64,000 nt of DNA. Source: Henriciella sp. GTDB lineage: Bacteria; Pseudomonadota; Alphaproteobacteria; Caulobacterales; Hyphomonadaceae. The stretch's first letter is position 1. Each line of letters opens with the position of its first letter. The notes beneath the pieces are model-generated. The model did no database searches, was not told where the DNA came from, and saw nothing but the letters and a program-made list of their open reading frames with translations. Position numbers and translations under genes: made by a program. Of the stretch, positions 44,086 through 53,581 are shown one piece after another. The stretch covers positions 1-64,000 of the forward strand of contig JABSPZ010000013.1 of the NCBI GenBank assembly GCA_013213785.1. Direction: 5' to 3'.

Positions 44086-45169
44086 GCGCGCTTTGCTAGG
44101 TGAAACGAAAATCGTTGATCACTTCGTCGAGCAGGCGAAGTGGTGCGACGCGCTAGGGTCTCCCTTCACTGCGGCCCTGCAAAACAAGTTCGCTGCAGAT
44201 TATGAAGCCGGTGGTCCGATTGCTGTCATTTGCAAGGACTGGACGACCAATCCGCGAAAAGATGCGTTGGGGTTGCGCCTGGCTGGGGCGCTGCATCATG
44301 CCGTCTTGTCTGGGACCTCGCCGGAACTCGCTGATGTCTACCCGAAAGGGGACGGTGTCTGGCACATAGACGCTATCTGGCCCCGCGCTGTGGCTTGGCT
44401 TTCTGGCAACATCGAAGCGGTTCGAGCCTTTATTCAGAGCCCGCCTCAAACCAATGAAACACGGCGTGCAATCATTTTTCTGCCGGGGTTTTTGAAATTG
44501 GCGGCGCGGTTTCAGATGCCGCTACACCTTTTGGAAATGGGCGCGAGTGCGGGGCTCAACCAGAATTGGGATTGCTTCAATTATGAAACCGAAACTTGGT
44601 CTCGCTCAGGAAGCAGCGATGTAACAGTTCGGTCAGACTGGCGCGCGCCTGTGCCGGATGACCTCGATGCGCAAGTTCAAATCGCGAGCCGTGCTGCATG
44701 CGATTTGAAGCCAATTGATCTGTCTGACCCCGAACAAGTGCTGCGCCTGAAATGCTATACATGGGCGGATCAGCAAGAACGTTTGACCCGTTTGGATGCG
44801 GCGATCCGTTTGGCCGAAGCGCAGAAAACCAAAGTGGAGCAAGCAGATGCGCTTGCTTGGTTGAAACACCGCCTTGCAAATCGGTCTCAGTCCGGTGTCA
44901 CGGTGATCTATCACTCTGCCTTTTTGGTCTACCCGCCGCGCGATGTGATCGCACAAATCATGGAAACCATTCGCGCTGAGGGAGAGCAGGCGACGCCAGA
45001 TGCGCCATTAGCTTGGCTCAGCTATGAGGCTGAGGCGCTCTTTGGTGGGGATCCCAATAGTGGGAATATGCACGCCAGGCTACAAACTTGGCCGGGCGGT
45101 GATGTGGAGGTCTACGGCCAGTCAGATGGCCACGTGACGTATGTGGATCCTTACCCCGCAGGGATGTAG
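44069..45169 (+). CDS. DUF2332 family protein
   Basis: 366 residues if it starts at the GTG at 44069, overlapping the thiolase by 17 bases; TTG 44093 is an alternative, and no ATG is available. Family features are LHHAVLSGTSPELADVYP, LLEMGASAGLNQNWDCF (a methyltransferase-like motif I), WRAPVPDDL and VYHSAFLVYPP. The function of DUF2332 is not established; the LLExGxSAGLN segment hints at a SAM-binding-like fold. It converges on the Lrp gene with a 19-bp overlap. Confidence 0.82.
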   Translation: MSSGLRRALLGETKIVDHFVEQAKWCDALGSPFTAALQNKFAADYEAGGPIAVICKDWTTNPRKDALGLRLAGALHHAVLSGTSPELADVYPKGDGVWHIDAIWPRAVAWLSGNIEAVRAFIQSPPQTNETRRAIIFLPGFLKLAARFQMPLHLLEMGASAGLNQNWDCFNYETETWSRSGSSDVTVRSDWRAPVPDDLDAQVQIASRAACDLKPIDLSDPEQVLRLKCYTWADQQERLTRLDAAIRLAEAQKTKVEQADALAWLKHRLANRSQSGVTVIYHSAFLVYPPRDVIAQIMETIRAEGEQATPDAPLAWLSYEAEALFGGDPNSGNMHARLQTWPGGDVEVYGQSDGHVTYVDPYPAGM

Positions 45170-45645
45170 TCGCTGACCAATCCGAGAGGCACCGCGGTGG
45201 TCCGCTTCGCAACATTGATAATGATGCGAGACTGCACGTCTGAGACTAAAGCTGAGCCCAGCAGCTTATCGCGCAGAAACTTATCATACGCATACATATC
45301 CGTCGTGGTGACGCGAATGATATAGTCCACGGCGCCGGTCACAGTCATACATTCCATGACCTCAGGCCACTTGCGGACCAGTTCTTCAAACGCTTCCAAA
45401 TTCTCTTTGCTCGGCAGCGCGAGTTTGACGTTCGCAACCACTTCAAATCCGAGGCCGAGGCTTTGGCGATCCAACAGCGTGACCCGCCCCTGGATGATGC
45501 CGGCCTCTTCCATCCGTTTGATCCGTCGCCAGCAGGGAGAGGAGGATAGGCCAACACGTTCCGCGATATCCGCAACAGAAAGCGACGCGTCTTTTTGAAT
45601 CAGATCGAGAATCTTGGCATCAATGGTGTCGAGCTGCTCGGACAA
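45151..45645 (-). CDS. Lrp/AsnC-family transcriptional regulator
   Basis: 164 residues from the TTG at 45645 (GGGGGAAG just upstream); TTG 45657 would add four residues. N-terminal winged helix DTIDAKILDLIQKDASLSVA and RVGLSSSPCWRRIKRMEEAG, then the RAM ligand-binding domain with VMECMTVTGAVDYIIRVTTTD. These proteins sense amino acids. It is divergent from the indolepyruvate oxidoreductase gene, so it probably controls it. Confidence 0.92.
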   Translation of the reverse strand: MSEQLDTIDAKILDLIQKDASLSVADIAERVGLSSSPCWRRIKRMEEAGIIQGRVTLLDRQSLGLGFEVVANVKLALPSKENLEAFEELVRKWPEVMECMTVTGAVDYIIRVTTTDMYAYDKFLRDKLLGSALVSDVQSRIIINVAKRTTAVPLGLVSDYIPAG

Positions 45646-45774
45646 TTCTTCCCCCAAATGGCGTGTTATTTGGTTATTTATTGCTTGTAATAGCCCTCAA
45701 GTCGCAAACAAGGCAAGTATTTTCGGCAGTTTGTTGGGATATATGACCTAAACGCAACACTGGAGGACGGCGCT

Positions 45775-48700
45775 TTGGAACATCGTGAAGTCACGCTGGA
45801 CGACAAATATGATCTTGTCGAGGGCAAAGCTTACATGACCGGGATACAGGCACTCGTCCGCCTGCCTCTTGATCAAAAGCGGCTTGATCTTCAGGCAGGT
45901 CATAACACAGCGGGTTTCATTTCCGGGTATCGCGGATCTCCCCTGGGCGGTTATGATCAGCAGCTGCGAGCGGCACAGAAGTGGCTCGATGCGCATGACG
46001 TGAAGTTCTGGGAAGGCTTGAATGAAGACCTTGGAGCGACCGCCGTTTGGGGGAGTCAACAACTTGGTCTCTTCCCAGGCGCACAGCGCGACGGACTGTT
46101 CGGCATCTGGTATGGTAAGGCCCCAGGGGTCGATCGGACGGGCGATGTTTTCAAACATGCGAATGCCGCTGGAACCTCTCCACATGGCGGCGTGCTAGCC
46201 GTCTTGGGCGACGACCATATGTGCAAGTCTTCGACGCTGCCGTCGCAATCGGAATTTGCGATGCAGGATGCTGAGATCCCGGTCCTTAATCCGGCATCGA
46301 TTCAAGATGTGCTCGACTATGGTCTTCATGGGTGGGCGATGAGCCGCTTCACGGGCGGTTGGAGCGCAATGATCGCGCTTGCTGATACGATGGATAGTGG
46401 GTCCGTCGTCGATGTCTCGCTCAACCGTATGAACTTCGTGACACCGGACTTCGTGTTCCCTGAGGATGGTGTGCATATGCGCCGCGCTGATCCTCCACTC
46501 GAAAAAGAACGCCGGCTGCGCGAGTATAAATTGCCAGCGGCGCAAGCCTGGGCGCGCGCGAACCAGCTTGATCATGTCATTCTTCCGAGCGCGAAACCGC
46601 GGGTAGGTTTGATCGTAACAGGCCAAGCTGCGCGCGATGTGTTTGAGGCTCTGGCCGCGCTCGGCCTCACGCCGGAAGAAGCGTCGAAGCTCGGGGTCAC
46701 GATCTATAAAGTGGCGATGCCTTGGCCGCTGGAGCCGGAAGGTATTAAAGCCTTCTGCGCCGGTCTGGAGCGGGTCTTAGTCATTGAGCACAAGCGTCCC
46801 CTGATCGAAGATCAGTTGCGCGCTGCGCTTTATCCTTTACCCGAGAAACAACGCCCTATGCTTGAGGGCAAGCAAACCGTTGATGGACAGCCTTTGCTCA
46901 GCCAGATCGGATCTATCGCGATCCCAGAAATGGCGGTGGCGCTTCGCGGTGTGCTGCCAAAGGGGTGGAACACCGAAAAAGCAGACGCCTATTTCGCTCG
47001 CGTCGGACGCTCGGGTGAGGCCGCACGAACGAATGCCACCCCAACCGTCCGGACACCCCACTATTGTTCAGGATGCCCGCACAATACATCGACCGTGGTT
47101 CCGGAAGGCTCACGAGCACTGGCTGGGATCGGCTGCCATTATATGGCGAACTTCATGCCAGACCGAAACACGGATATGACCAGCCAAATGGGCGGCGAGG
47201 GCATTGCTTGGGTCGGCCAGCATTTTGCAACCGACGAAGACCATATGTTTGTCAATCTTGGCGACGGGACTTATTCCCATTCAGGGTCTCTTGCCATCCG
47301 TGCAGCTGTCACTTCTGGCGCGAATATTACCTACAAAATTCTCTACAATGACGCCGTCGCAATGACGGGTGGGCAAACGGTCGAGTCCGGCCAGACACCG
47401 CAGCAGATCGCCACTCAGGTAAAAGGGGAGGGCGTCGAGACAATCGTCATCGTCACCGAAGATCCTGTTCGATATGCGAACGTAAAAGGCCTGCCACGGC
47501 GGGTGCGAATTTACGAACGCAGCGAGCTCGACAAAGTCCAAAAGCAATTGCGTGAGACACCTGGGGTCTCCGTCCTGATCTATGATCAGATTTGTGCGAC
47601 CGAGAAACGTCGCCGGTCTAAGCGCGGATTGCGCGCACCGGACCGCACGCGTGTTCTGATCAATACCGAGGTTTGTGAGGGCTGCGGCGATTGCTCAATC
47701 AAGTCGAATTGTCTCTCCGTCGAGCCCGTTGAAACCGAGCTCGGCCGCAAACGCCGGATCAATCAATCGACCTGCAATACCGATATCTCTTGTGTGAAAG
47801 GGTTCTGCCCGAGCTTTATCACGGTCACGGATGCGGAGTTCACGGCGAAAGATCAGCTGCGCCCAGATATTGACGCGGACAATATCCCACTGCCGGAGAC
47901 GCCAAGCCTAGAGAATGTCTGGAACGTTCTGTTTACCGGTGTTGGCGGGACGGGCGTCACCACAGTCGCTGCGATCCTTGCCATGGCGGCGCATGTTGAC
48001 GGGCATGCTGCGTCGAGCCTGGATATGACCGGCCTCGCGCAAAAGGGCGGGCCTGTCCTCAGTCACCTTCGCTTTGCCCGCGAGCCCGACATGATTTCGA
48101 CCGGCCGCGTACCGCCAGCAAGCACCGATTGCATGATCGCCTGTGATCTTGTGGTCGCGGCAGGCGGTGATGCGCTTAACCTTATGGATGCCGATCGTAC
48201 GGCGGCTTACGCCAATAGCGATGTGACGCCGACGAGCGAGTTTATCCGAGATCGGTCGCAGAAATTTGAGAGCGATTTGCTCGCCGCGCGCGTGAAGCGC
48301 CAGGCGACAGATTTCGCTGCTTTCGATGCTGAAGCCTTGGCGATCCTCTACTTCAATGAGGCGATCTATACCAATATGATCATGGCAGGATATGCTTGGC
48401 AGAAGGGGCAATTGCCGATCTCATTGCGCGGCATCTATCGTGCGATTAAACTAAATGGTGTGAAGGCTGACGACAATATGGCGGCCTTTGATCTTGGTCG
48501 TATCGCTGCCTATGATCCAGAGCGCCTCGAGCCGGCTAAAGATCCACGCGGTCATATCACGCCGATGAGCTTGGATGAGTTGATTGAGAATCGTGCTTTC
48601 CGTCTGACGGACTATCAAAACAAGACCTATGCGCAGACCTATCGTGACTTCGTCGAGCGGGTCCGCGCTGCCGAAAAGGCTGCTGGCCTAGACGAGCGTC

Positions 48701-49233
48701 TAACAGAAGCGGTGGCTCGGTTTGGTTATAAACTGATGGCCTACAAAGACGAGTATGAAGTGGCTCGGCTTTGGACAGATGGAAAATTCGACTCCTATTT
48801 GGCGAAGAAATTCAAGGGTGGGAAAGTCGCTTATCACTTGGCGCCGCCGCTCAACTCCAAAAAAGATGAGAACGGTCATCTGATCAAAAAACAGTTTGGG
48901 CCATGGATGAAGACGGGTTTCAAATTGATGAAGCGTTTCAAATTCCTCCGCGGCACGAAATTCGATCCCTTTGGTTGGACGGAAGAGCGCAAGCTTGAAC
49001 GCCAATTGCGGGATCAGTATTTAGACAATGTCGAGCGGATGCTGAGTGACCTCAATGAGAAGAATCTCGAACTTGCGGTGGCGATCGCTGAAATCCCTGA
49101 CGAAATAAGAGGCTATGGCCACGTGAAAGAAGCGGCGATTGCAAAAGCGGCCGCACACGAGGCTGAGCTCTGGCAGCACTGGCCTCATAGTACGCTGCCT
49201 AAAGCGAAGACCACTTTGATCGCGGCGGAATAA
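45775..49233 (+). CDS. Indolepyruvate ferredoxin oxidoreductase, fused alpha-beta subunits
   Basis: 1152 residues starting at TTG with GGAGG eight bases upstream. The N-terminal half is the IorA-like pyrimidine and TPP-binding region (NTAGFISGYRGSPLGGYDQQL, then GDGTYSHSGSLAIRAA and YNDAVAMTGGQ). The Fe-S segment CEGCGDCSIKSNC and CNTDISCVKGFCPSF follows near residues 635-680, and the C-terminal IorB-like gamma domain begins VLFTGVGGTGVTTVAAIL. It oxidatively decarboxylates aryl or branched 2-oxoacids to acyl-CoA. The large fused aerobic form is common in proteobacteria. The terminator behind it serves the convergent gene too. Confidence 0.93.
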   Translation: MEHREVTLDDKYDLVEGKAYMTGIQALVRLPLDQKRLDLQAGHNTAGFISGYRGSPLGGYDQQLRAAQKWLDAHDVKFWEGLNEDLGATAVWGSQQLGLFPGAQRDGLFGIWYGKAPGVDRTGDVFKHANAAGTSPHGGVLAVLGDDHMCKSSTLPSQSEFAMQDAEIPVLNPASIQDVLDYGLHGWAMSRFTGGWSAMIALADTMDSGSVVDVSLNRMNFVTPDFVFPEDGVHMRRADPPLEKERRLREYKLPAAQAWARANQLDHVILPSAKPRVGLIVTGQAARDVFEALAALGLTPEEASKLGVTIYKVAMPWPLEPEGIKAFCAGLERVLVIEHKRPLIEDQLRAALYPLPEKQRPMLEGKQTVDGQPLLSQIGSIAIPEMAVALRGVLPKGWNTEKADAYFARVGRSGEAARTNATPTVRTPHYCSGCPHNTSTVVPEGSRALAGIGCHYMANFMPDRNTDMTSQMGGEGIAWVGQHFATDEDHMFVNLGDGTYSHSGSLAIRAAVTSGANITYKILYNDAVAMTGGQTVESGQTPQQIATQVKGEGVETIVIVTEDPVRYANVKGLPRRVRIYERSELDKVQKQLRETPGVSVLIYDQICATEKRRRSKRGLRAPDRTRVLINTEVCEGCGDCSIKSNCLSVEPVETELGRKRRINQSTCNTDISCVKGFCPSFITVTDAEFTAKDQLRPDIDADNIPLPETPSLENVWNVLFTGVGGTGVTTVAAILAMAAHVDGHAASSLDMTGLAQKGGPVLSHLRFAREPDMISTGRVPPASTDCMIACDLVVAAGGDALNLMDADRTAAYANSDVTPTSEFIRDRSQKFESDLLAARVKRQATDFAAFDAEALAILYFNEAIYTNMIMAGYAWQKGQLPISLRGIYRAIKLNGVKADDNMAAFDLGRIAAYDPERLEPAKDPRGHITPMSLDELIENRAFRLTDYQNKTYAQTYRDFVERVRAAEKAAGLDERLTEAVARFGYKLMAYKDEYEVARLWTDGKFDSYLAKKFKGGKVAYHLAPPLNSKKDENGHLIKKQFGPWMKTGFKLMKRFKFLRGTKFDPFGWTEERKLERQLRDQYLDNVERMLSDLNEKNLELAVAIAEIPDEIRGYGHVKEAAIAKAAAHEAELWQHWPHSTLPKAKTTLIAAE

Positions 49234-49265
49234 AAAAATGGCGATGCGTGGAGAAACGCATCGCC
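49234..49265 (-). terminator. Strong terminator between ior and the vWA gene
   Basis: Perfect 10-bp stem GGCGATGCGT / ACGCATCGCC with a 6-base loop. On the minus strand it is followed by TTTTTTT, so it chiefly ends the vWA gene transcript; it may also stop the ior message. Confidence 0.9.
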
Positions 49266-49290
49266 GGATTTCCCGAAGTTTAGATGGGGT

Positions 49291-51048
49291 CTACTTCGAG
49301 ATTCTTAGGTCAGAGATCGACACAGCGATCTGACGATAGGCATCCTTCAATTCCGCGCCTGTCTCCGGCTCGAAATAATAGCCTGGACCGGTGGCACAGT
49401 ATTCCAAGACGGCCTTGCCCGAGTTTGGAGCGTTCAGAGCAACTGCATACACCTTAACGTCCTTCAGCTTGATATTGTCGCAAACATCGCGCGCTTGAGC
49501 GTCAGAGCTGCCTTGGCCGGGGAAAATCTCCGTGTTGAAGGCGCCATCTGTCATCAAGATGACGATTTTCGCGGAATCTGGCTCGGTATAATCGAGGGGC
49601 TTCGCATCGCCGGTGAAAATCGTGTTCCACTCTTCAGATACGAGGTACCAAGTCCATGCAATTCCGAGATGTCCCGCTGTCCATCCGCCCGCGGTGAGCG
49701 AGTTGACGTAATTGTTCAGCGTCGTGCGATTATTGGTTAGTTCAACCGGTTCGATATCCCGGCACTCATCACCATCATACTTGCTGTCATATGGACGGCT
49801 TGGATGACCGACTTCCCAATACCCACCATCGCTGTAATTATCGTCTTCGATGAACCAAGCTTGTTGGTGCGCGAGATAACCGCCTACGTCCGGATGCAGA
49901 TCGGTGAAACGGAATGGTCCGTCACGTTCCCAGACACAAGTCGAGGTCAACGTACGCGTCTTTGTTTCTGGCTCAGAGCCACCTTCTGGTACAAGCGTGA
50001 AGTCAAAGGTCTCATCGAACAGCTTTGTGCCCTTGCGGTTGTTCTTTGAGTAAGCTCGCAGACGCAGCGTGAATTCGCCCATATCCCAGGCTTGACCGGT
50101 CATGTTGCTGAGACCGCTATCGCCATACAAAGCATAGGGTTCAGCGTTTTCGTTCTTGATCTTGTACTCAGTGCCTGAGAGCTCCAAACGCATACTCTCG
50201 ACCTGACCATATAGGTCATGAGACGGGTTCATCGTGATGGCAATCGTTAAGTCATCATCCTGATGATCCTGGACCTCGATCACGGCATCTTCGCCAATTT
50301 CAGAGATCAGTTCGCCGGTATCGGTATCATAAAGACCGATCAGGAAATCGTCGAATGTGGATCCTGTTGTGAGATCGCCTGCTCCGTAACCTGCAGCAAT
50401 TGTGTGCGTATAGGTTCGTGTTGCTGGAACACCCGCAACATCTTCAAAGAAATCGCCAGCGTCGACCATGCCATTATAAGACACCATTGCGAGGCGCGTT
50501 TTCTCAATCACATCTGGCGAAGCATCGATTGGAAGAAGAATATCAACCGCGTCTTTCGCTGCGACTTTCAGGTTAGACAGCCGGTTAGAGCTGTTCATCG
50601 AACCTGAGACGTCAAACATGAAGGCAACGTCGATTTTGTCGATTCCGTATTCAGACCCGGACTTAACTGTGAAGGGCATGCTGTCATGTCCCACAACCTT
50701 CATAAGCGAGGTGGTTTGTTGACAGCGCATTTGCGCATCGATTTCTTCGTCTGTCGTCGACACGGTGACAATCGCTGCATTACACGCCAATCCGCCTAAA
50801 TTGTTCAGCTGTGCGTCCATATATTGTTGGACCGCGAGCTTCACCTCAGTATCTGAAGCCCCCGTCTGCTTGACTTTCGCAGCTGCAAGCACGGCTGAAT
50901 CCATGATCAGCTGGGCTTTCGCCTTACGTTTTACGGTTTGTTGGAAATCAATCGCAAAGCCTGCGACCGCGACTAACGGGATAAGAACCAATCCGAATAG
51001 AATTGCCACCTGCCCGCCTTCATTCTTGAAAAGCTCAGTGTGTCTCAT
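49291..51048 (-). CDS. TadG-like pilus-assembly protein with vWA domain
   Basis: 585 residues. The N-terminus EGGQVAILFGLVLIPLVAVA is a TadE/TadG-type membrane segment (about 10-32). VAFMFDVSGSMNSSNRLSNL near residue 140 is the MIDAS site of a von Willebrand A domain, and VILMTDGAFNTE is its later metal-loop. A central insert (about 215-420) splits the vWA fold. TadG proteins belong to tight-adherence pilus machinery; no other tad/cpa gene is in the window. Exported, anchored by one helix. Confidence 0.85.
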   Translation of the reverse strand: MRHTELFKNEGGQVAILFGLVLIPLVAVAGFAIDFQQTVKRKAKAQLIMDSAVLAAAKVKQTGASDTEVKLAVQQYMDAQLNNLGGLACNAAIVTVSTTDEEIDAQMRCQQTTSLMKVVGHDSMPFTVKSGSEYGIDKIDVAFMFDVSGSMNSSNRLSNLKVAAKDAVDILLPIDASPDVIEKTRLAMVSYNGMVDAGDFFEDVAGVPATRTYTHTIAAGYGAGDLTTGSTFDDFLIGLYDTDTGELISEIGEDAVIEVQDHQDDDLTIAITMNPSHDLYGQVESMRLELSGTEYKIKNENAEPYALYGDSGLSNMTGQAWDMGEFTLRLRAYSKNNRKGTKLFDETFDFTLVPEGGSEPETKTRTLTSTCVWERDGPFRFTDLHPDVGGYLAHQQAWFIEDDNYSDGGYWEVGHPSRPYDSKYDGDECRDIEPVELTNNRTTLNNYVNSLTAGGWTAGHLGIAWTWYLVSEEWNTIFTGDAKPLDYTEPDSAKIVILMTDGAFNTEIFPGQGSSDAQARDVCDNIKLKDVKVYAVALNAPNSGKAVLEYCATGPGYYFEPETGAELKDAYRQIAVSISDLRISK

Positions 51049-51225
51049 TTTTTTTTTAACGCTTCTGCGTCCTAACGCCCAATTTATGAGACACAGAGAT
51101 AACGAACCTTGATTGAGGTCCGATTAGGTTTTGTGTGTGGATTATCGCGCCGTCGCAGAGGATTTGTTTACCATGTCTGCGGGTTCGGACTGGAACGTAA
51201 AAGCGAGTCGTGTTTTGCAGAGGGC

Positions 51226-52020
51226 ATGCGACAATATCTGAACCTACTTCAAGACATTCTCGACAATGGCGTCGAGCGCGGCGACCGCACCGGCACCGGA
51301 ACGTTCGGCGTCTTCGGGCGACAATTGAGATTCGACCTGTCGGAGTCTTTCCCGATGGTGACGACAAAGAAGCTGCATCTGCGATCGATCATTGTAGAGC
51401 TGCTTTGGTTCCTGCGCGGGGATACCAATGTCCGCTGGCTTCAAGATCGCAAAGTGTCGATCTGGGATGAGTGGGCTGATGAGAATGGCGACCTTGGACC
51501 TGTTTACGGTAAGCAATGGCGTAGTTGGGCGGCCCCAGATGGTCGTGTCATCGATCAGATCCAATGGGTGCTCGACGAAATCCGGACCAATCCGAACTCG
51601 CGGCGGATGGTTGTTTCTGCCTGGAACCCAGCGGATGTCCCCTCGATGGCGTTACCGCCATGTCATTGCCTGTTTCAGTTCAATGTCATGGACGGTCGAC
51701 TAAACTGCCAACTGTATCAGCGCTCCGCAGATGTTTTTCTGGGCGTTCCGTTCAACATCGCGTCTTACGCGTTGCTGACCATAATGATGGCGCGTGCGAC
51801 GGGACTTAAGCCAGGCGAGTTCGTGCATACATTTGGGGATGCTCATCTTTACTCGAATCACATTGAGCAGGCGCGGCTTCAGCTGACGCGAGAGCCATAT
51901 CCAGAACCAAAAATGATCCTCAATCCGGACAAAACGGACCTGTTTGGTTGGGAATATGAAGATTTCACATTGGTGGATTATCAATCGCATCCACACATCA
52001 AGGCTCCCGTCGCCGTTTAG
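51226..52020 (+). CDS. thyA: Thymidylate synthase
   Basis: 264 residues, the E. coli length, starting [20 protein letters not shown]. Arg in [36 protein letters not shown], the nucleophile Cys146 (PPCHCLFQF) and [20 protein letters not shown] are all present. It methylates dUMP with methylenetetrahydrofolate. The ATG at 51226 has AGAGGG upstream; the longer frame from 51109 has no family support. Confidence 0.97.
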   Translation: MRQYLNLLQDILDNGVERGDRTGTGTFGVFGRQLRFDLSESFPMVTTKKLHLRSIIVELLWFLRGDTNVRWLQDRKVSIWDEWADENGDLGPVYGKQWRSWAAPDGRVIDQIQWVLDEIRTNPNSRRMVVSAWNPADVPSMALPPCHCLFQFNVMDGRLNCQLYQRSADVFLGVPFNIASYALLTIMMARATGLKPGEFVHTFGDAHLYSNHIEQARLQLTREPYPEPKMILNPDKTDLFGWEYEDFTLVDYQSHPHIKAPVAV

Positions 52021-52084
52021 CGCCCGATTGCCCATGGCCTCCCCGATAGACCTTTGCTAGAAGGTTAACAAAGGGGAGACGGAC

Positions 52085-53032
52085 ATGTCGAACACGACCT
52101 TTGAAACCTTTTTGGTCTCGGGATTACTCATTCTCATCATCGCCATCGGCTACCTAGCTTGGTCGGCATGGCGGTGGGTGGATCGCGAGCGTGACATGGA
52201 GAAGCGCTCATTAGATGGCATTCGCCACGAGATGCGCTTGAACCTGAAGCGGCTTCTGGATGAGCTTCGAGGAATTTCCGATGGGACGCTGGCAAGCGAA
52301 ATCGACGTCATTCCTGTCGTGCACCCGCAGCTCGATGCATTGCTGACCCGTCCGAATGAAGCCGATCGCCGGGGCCTCACGATCATCCGCGGGAACTATA
52401 ATGAGCTCAGCGCGCACAAGCAGTCCTTGCGAACCGCGTTGGCGAGCGCTGGCGGTGTTGAGCTCCCTGCCAACCGCGCAGTCCAAGCGCTCATTGGGTC
52501 GATCGCGACCCTATATTTATGGGAAGAGCATAAAGGGAGCTCGCCCGAGCGTGCCCGTTCCACGAGAACTTGGGATGTCCGCGATTGGATGAAGGCGACC
52601 CCGTTTGACGCGCACGCGCTGCCCGGGTTGCATTTGCGCGATGAGGTTGTCGCCTATTTGCGCGCGGAGGGCATGACTCTGACCCCGAAACCGCTCACCC
52701 ACACAGCGCATGAATTCTATTCGATGCAGTATGATCGAAAAGCCGATCCGAACGCGCCATTCTGGAAGCGCAAGCCGAAGAAAGACACCGCGGAGCAAGT
52801 TGCTGAGGACGCAGAAGAGCCGGTCGTTGAGACATCCAGCGAGCCGGTGGAAGCCCCAGTAGAGCAGGTTGTAGAGCCTGATCCGGTGCAGGAGACGCCT
52901 GTCGAGCGAGCTGAGGCGCCTCAAGCTGAGGCAACCGATACAAATCCACAGATGAGCGAAGCGGAACCAATTGAACCCGCAGCCGAAGCGATGCCAGAAT
53001 CAAAGCCTCCTAGTCCAGGCTCAGTTCACTAA
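52085..53032 (+). CDS. Membrane-anchored protein with Glu/Pro-rich tail, unknown function
   Basis: 315 residues with one N-terminal transmembrane helix (about 10-30), a helical cytoplasmic region (RHEMRLNLKRLLDELRGISD, QLDALLTRPNEADRRGL), a middle domain to about 230, and a 75-residue tail rich in Glu, Pro, Val and Ala (EDAEEPVVETSSEPVEAPVE). GGGGAGA before the ATG. Four bases separate it from apt, so they are probably co-transcribed. Family not recognised. Confidence 0.75.
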   Translation: MSNTTFETFLVSGLLILIIAIGYLAWSAWRWVDRERDMEKRSLDGIRHEMRLNLKRLLDELRGISDGTLASEIDVIPVVHPQLDALLTRPNEADRRGLTIIRGNYNELSAHKQSLRTALASAGGVELPANRAVQALIGSIATLYLWEEHKGSSPERARSTRTWDVRDWMKATPFDAHALPGLHLRDEVVAYLRAEGMTLTPKPLTHTAHEFYSMQYDRKADPNAPFWKRKPKKDTAEQVAEDAEEPVVETSSEPVEAPVEQVVEPDPVQETPVERAEAPQAEATDTNPQMSEAEPIEPAAEAMPESKPPSPGSVH

Positions 53033-53036
53033 CCGT

Positions 53037-53564
53037 ATGGATCTCAAGCAGTATATTCGCACCATCCCTGACCATCCGAAGCCAGGGATTATGTTTCGAG
53101 ACGTCACGACGCTGATGGCCGATGCGTCTGCATTTCGGCAAGCTATGCAGGACATGGCGCGCCCTTTTCGCGACCAAGGGATCGATCAGGTCGCCGGTAT
53201 CGACGCCCGGGGTTTTATTCTCGGCGGTGCGTTGGCGATAGAGCTTGGCGCTGGATTTACCGCGCTGCGCAAGCCAGGAAAGCTCCCTTGGACGACGTTT
53301 AGCGAGACCTACGATCTCGAATACGGTACTGATGAGTTACATATGCACACCGACGCGCTGAAGGCCGGCGACAAAGTCTTACTGGTCGACGATTTGATTG
53401 CGACGGGCGGAACTGCGGAAGCGGGGCTTAAGCTCCTGCGAGCGGCGAACGCAAACGTTTTGGGCGCAACCTTTTTGGTAGACCTCCCCGAACTCGGGGG
53501 CGCCGCGCGGCTGCGTGAGCATGGAATTTCGATACACGCCCTCATTGAATTTGACGGGCACTGA
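53037..53564 (+). CDS. apt: Adenine phosphoribosyltransferase
   Basis: 175 residues: IRTIPDHPKPGIMFRDVTTL at the start, AGIDARGFILGGALA, and the PRPP-binding motif VLLVDDLIATGGTAEA. Converts adenine and PRPP to AMP (purine salvage). The start at 53037 lies four bases after the preceding stop with no clear ribosome site, implying translational coupling. Confidence 0.96.
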   Translation: MDLKQYIRTIPDHPKPGIMFRDVTTLMADASAFRQAMQDMARPFRDQGIDQVAGIDARGFILGGALAIELGAGFTALRKPGKLPWTTFSETYDLEYGTDELHMHTDALKAGDKVLLVDDLIATGGTAEAGLKLLRAANANVLGATFLVDLPELGGAARLREHGISIHALIEFDGH

Positions 53565-53581
53565 GGAATGGAGACTGAGGG

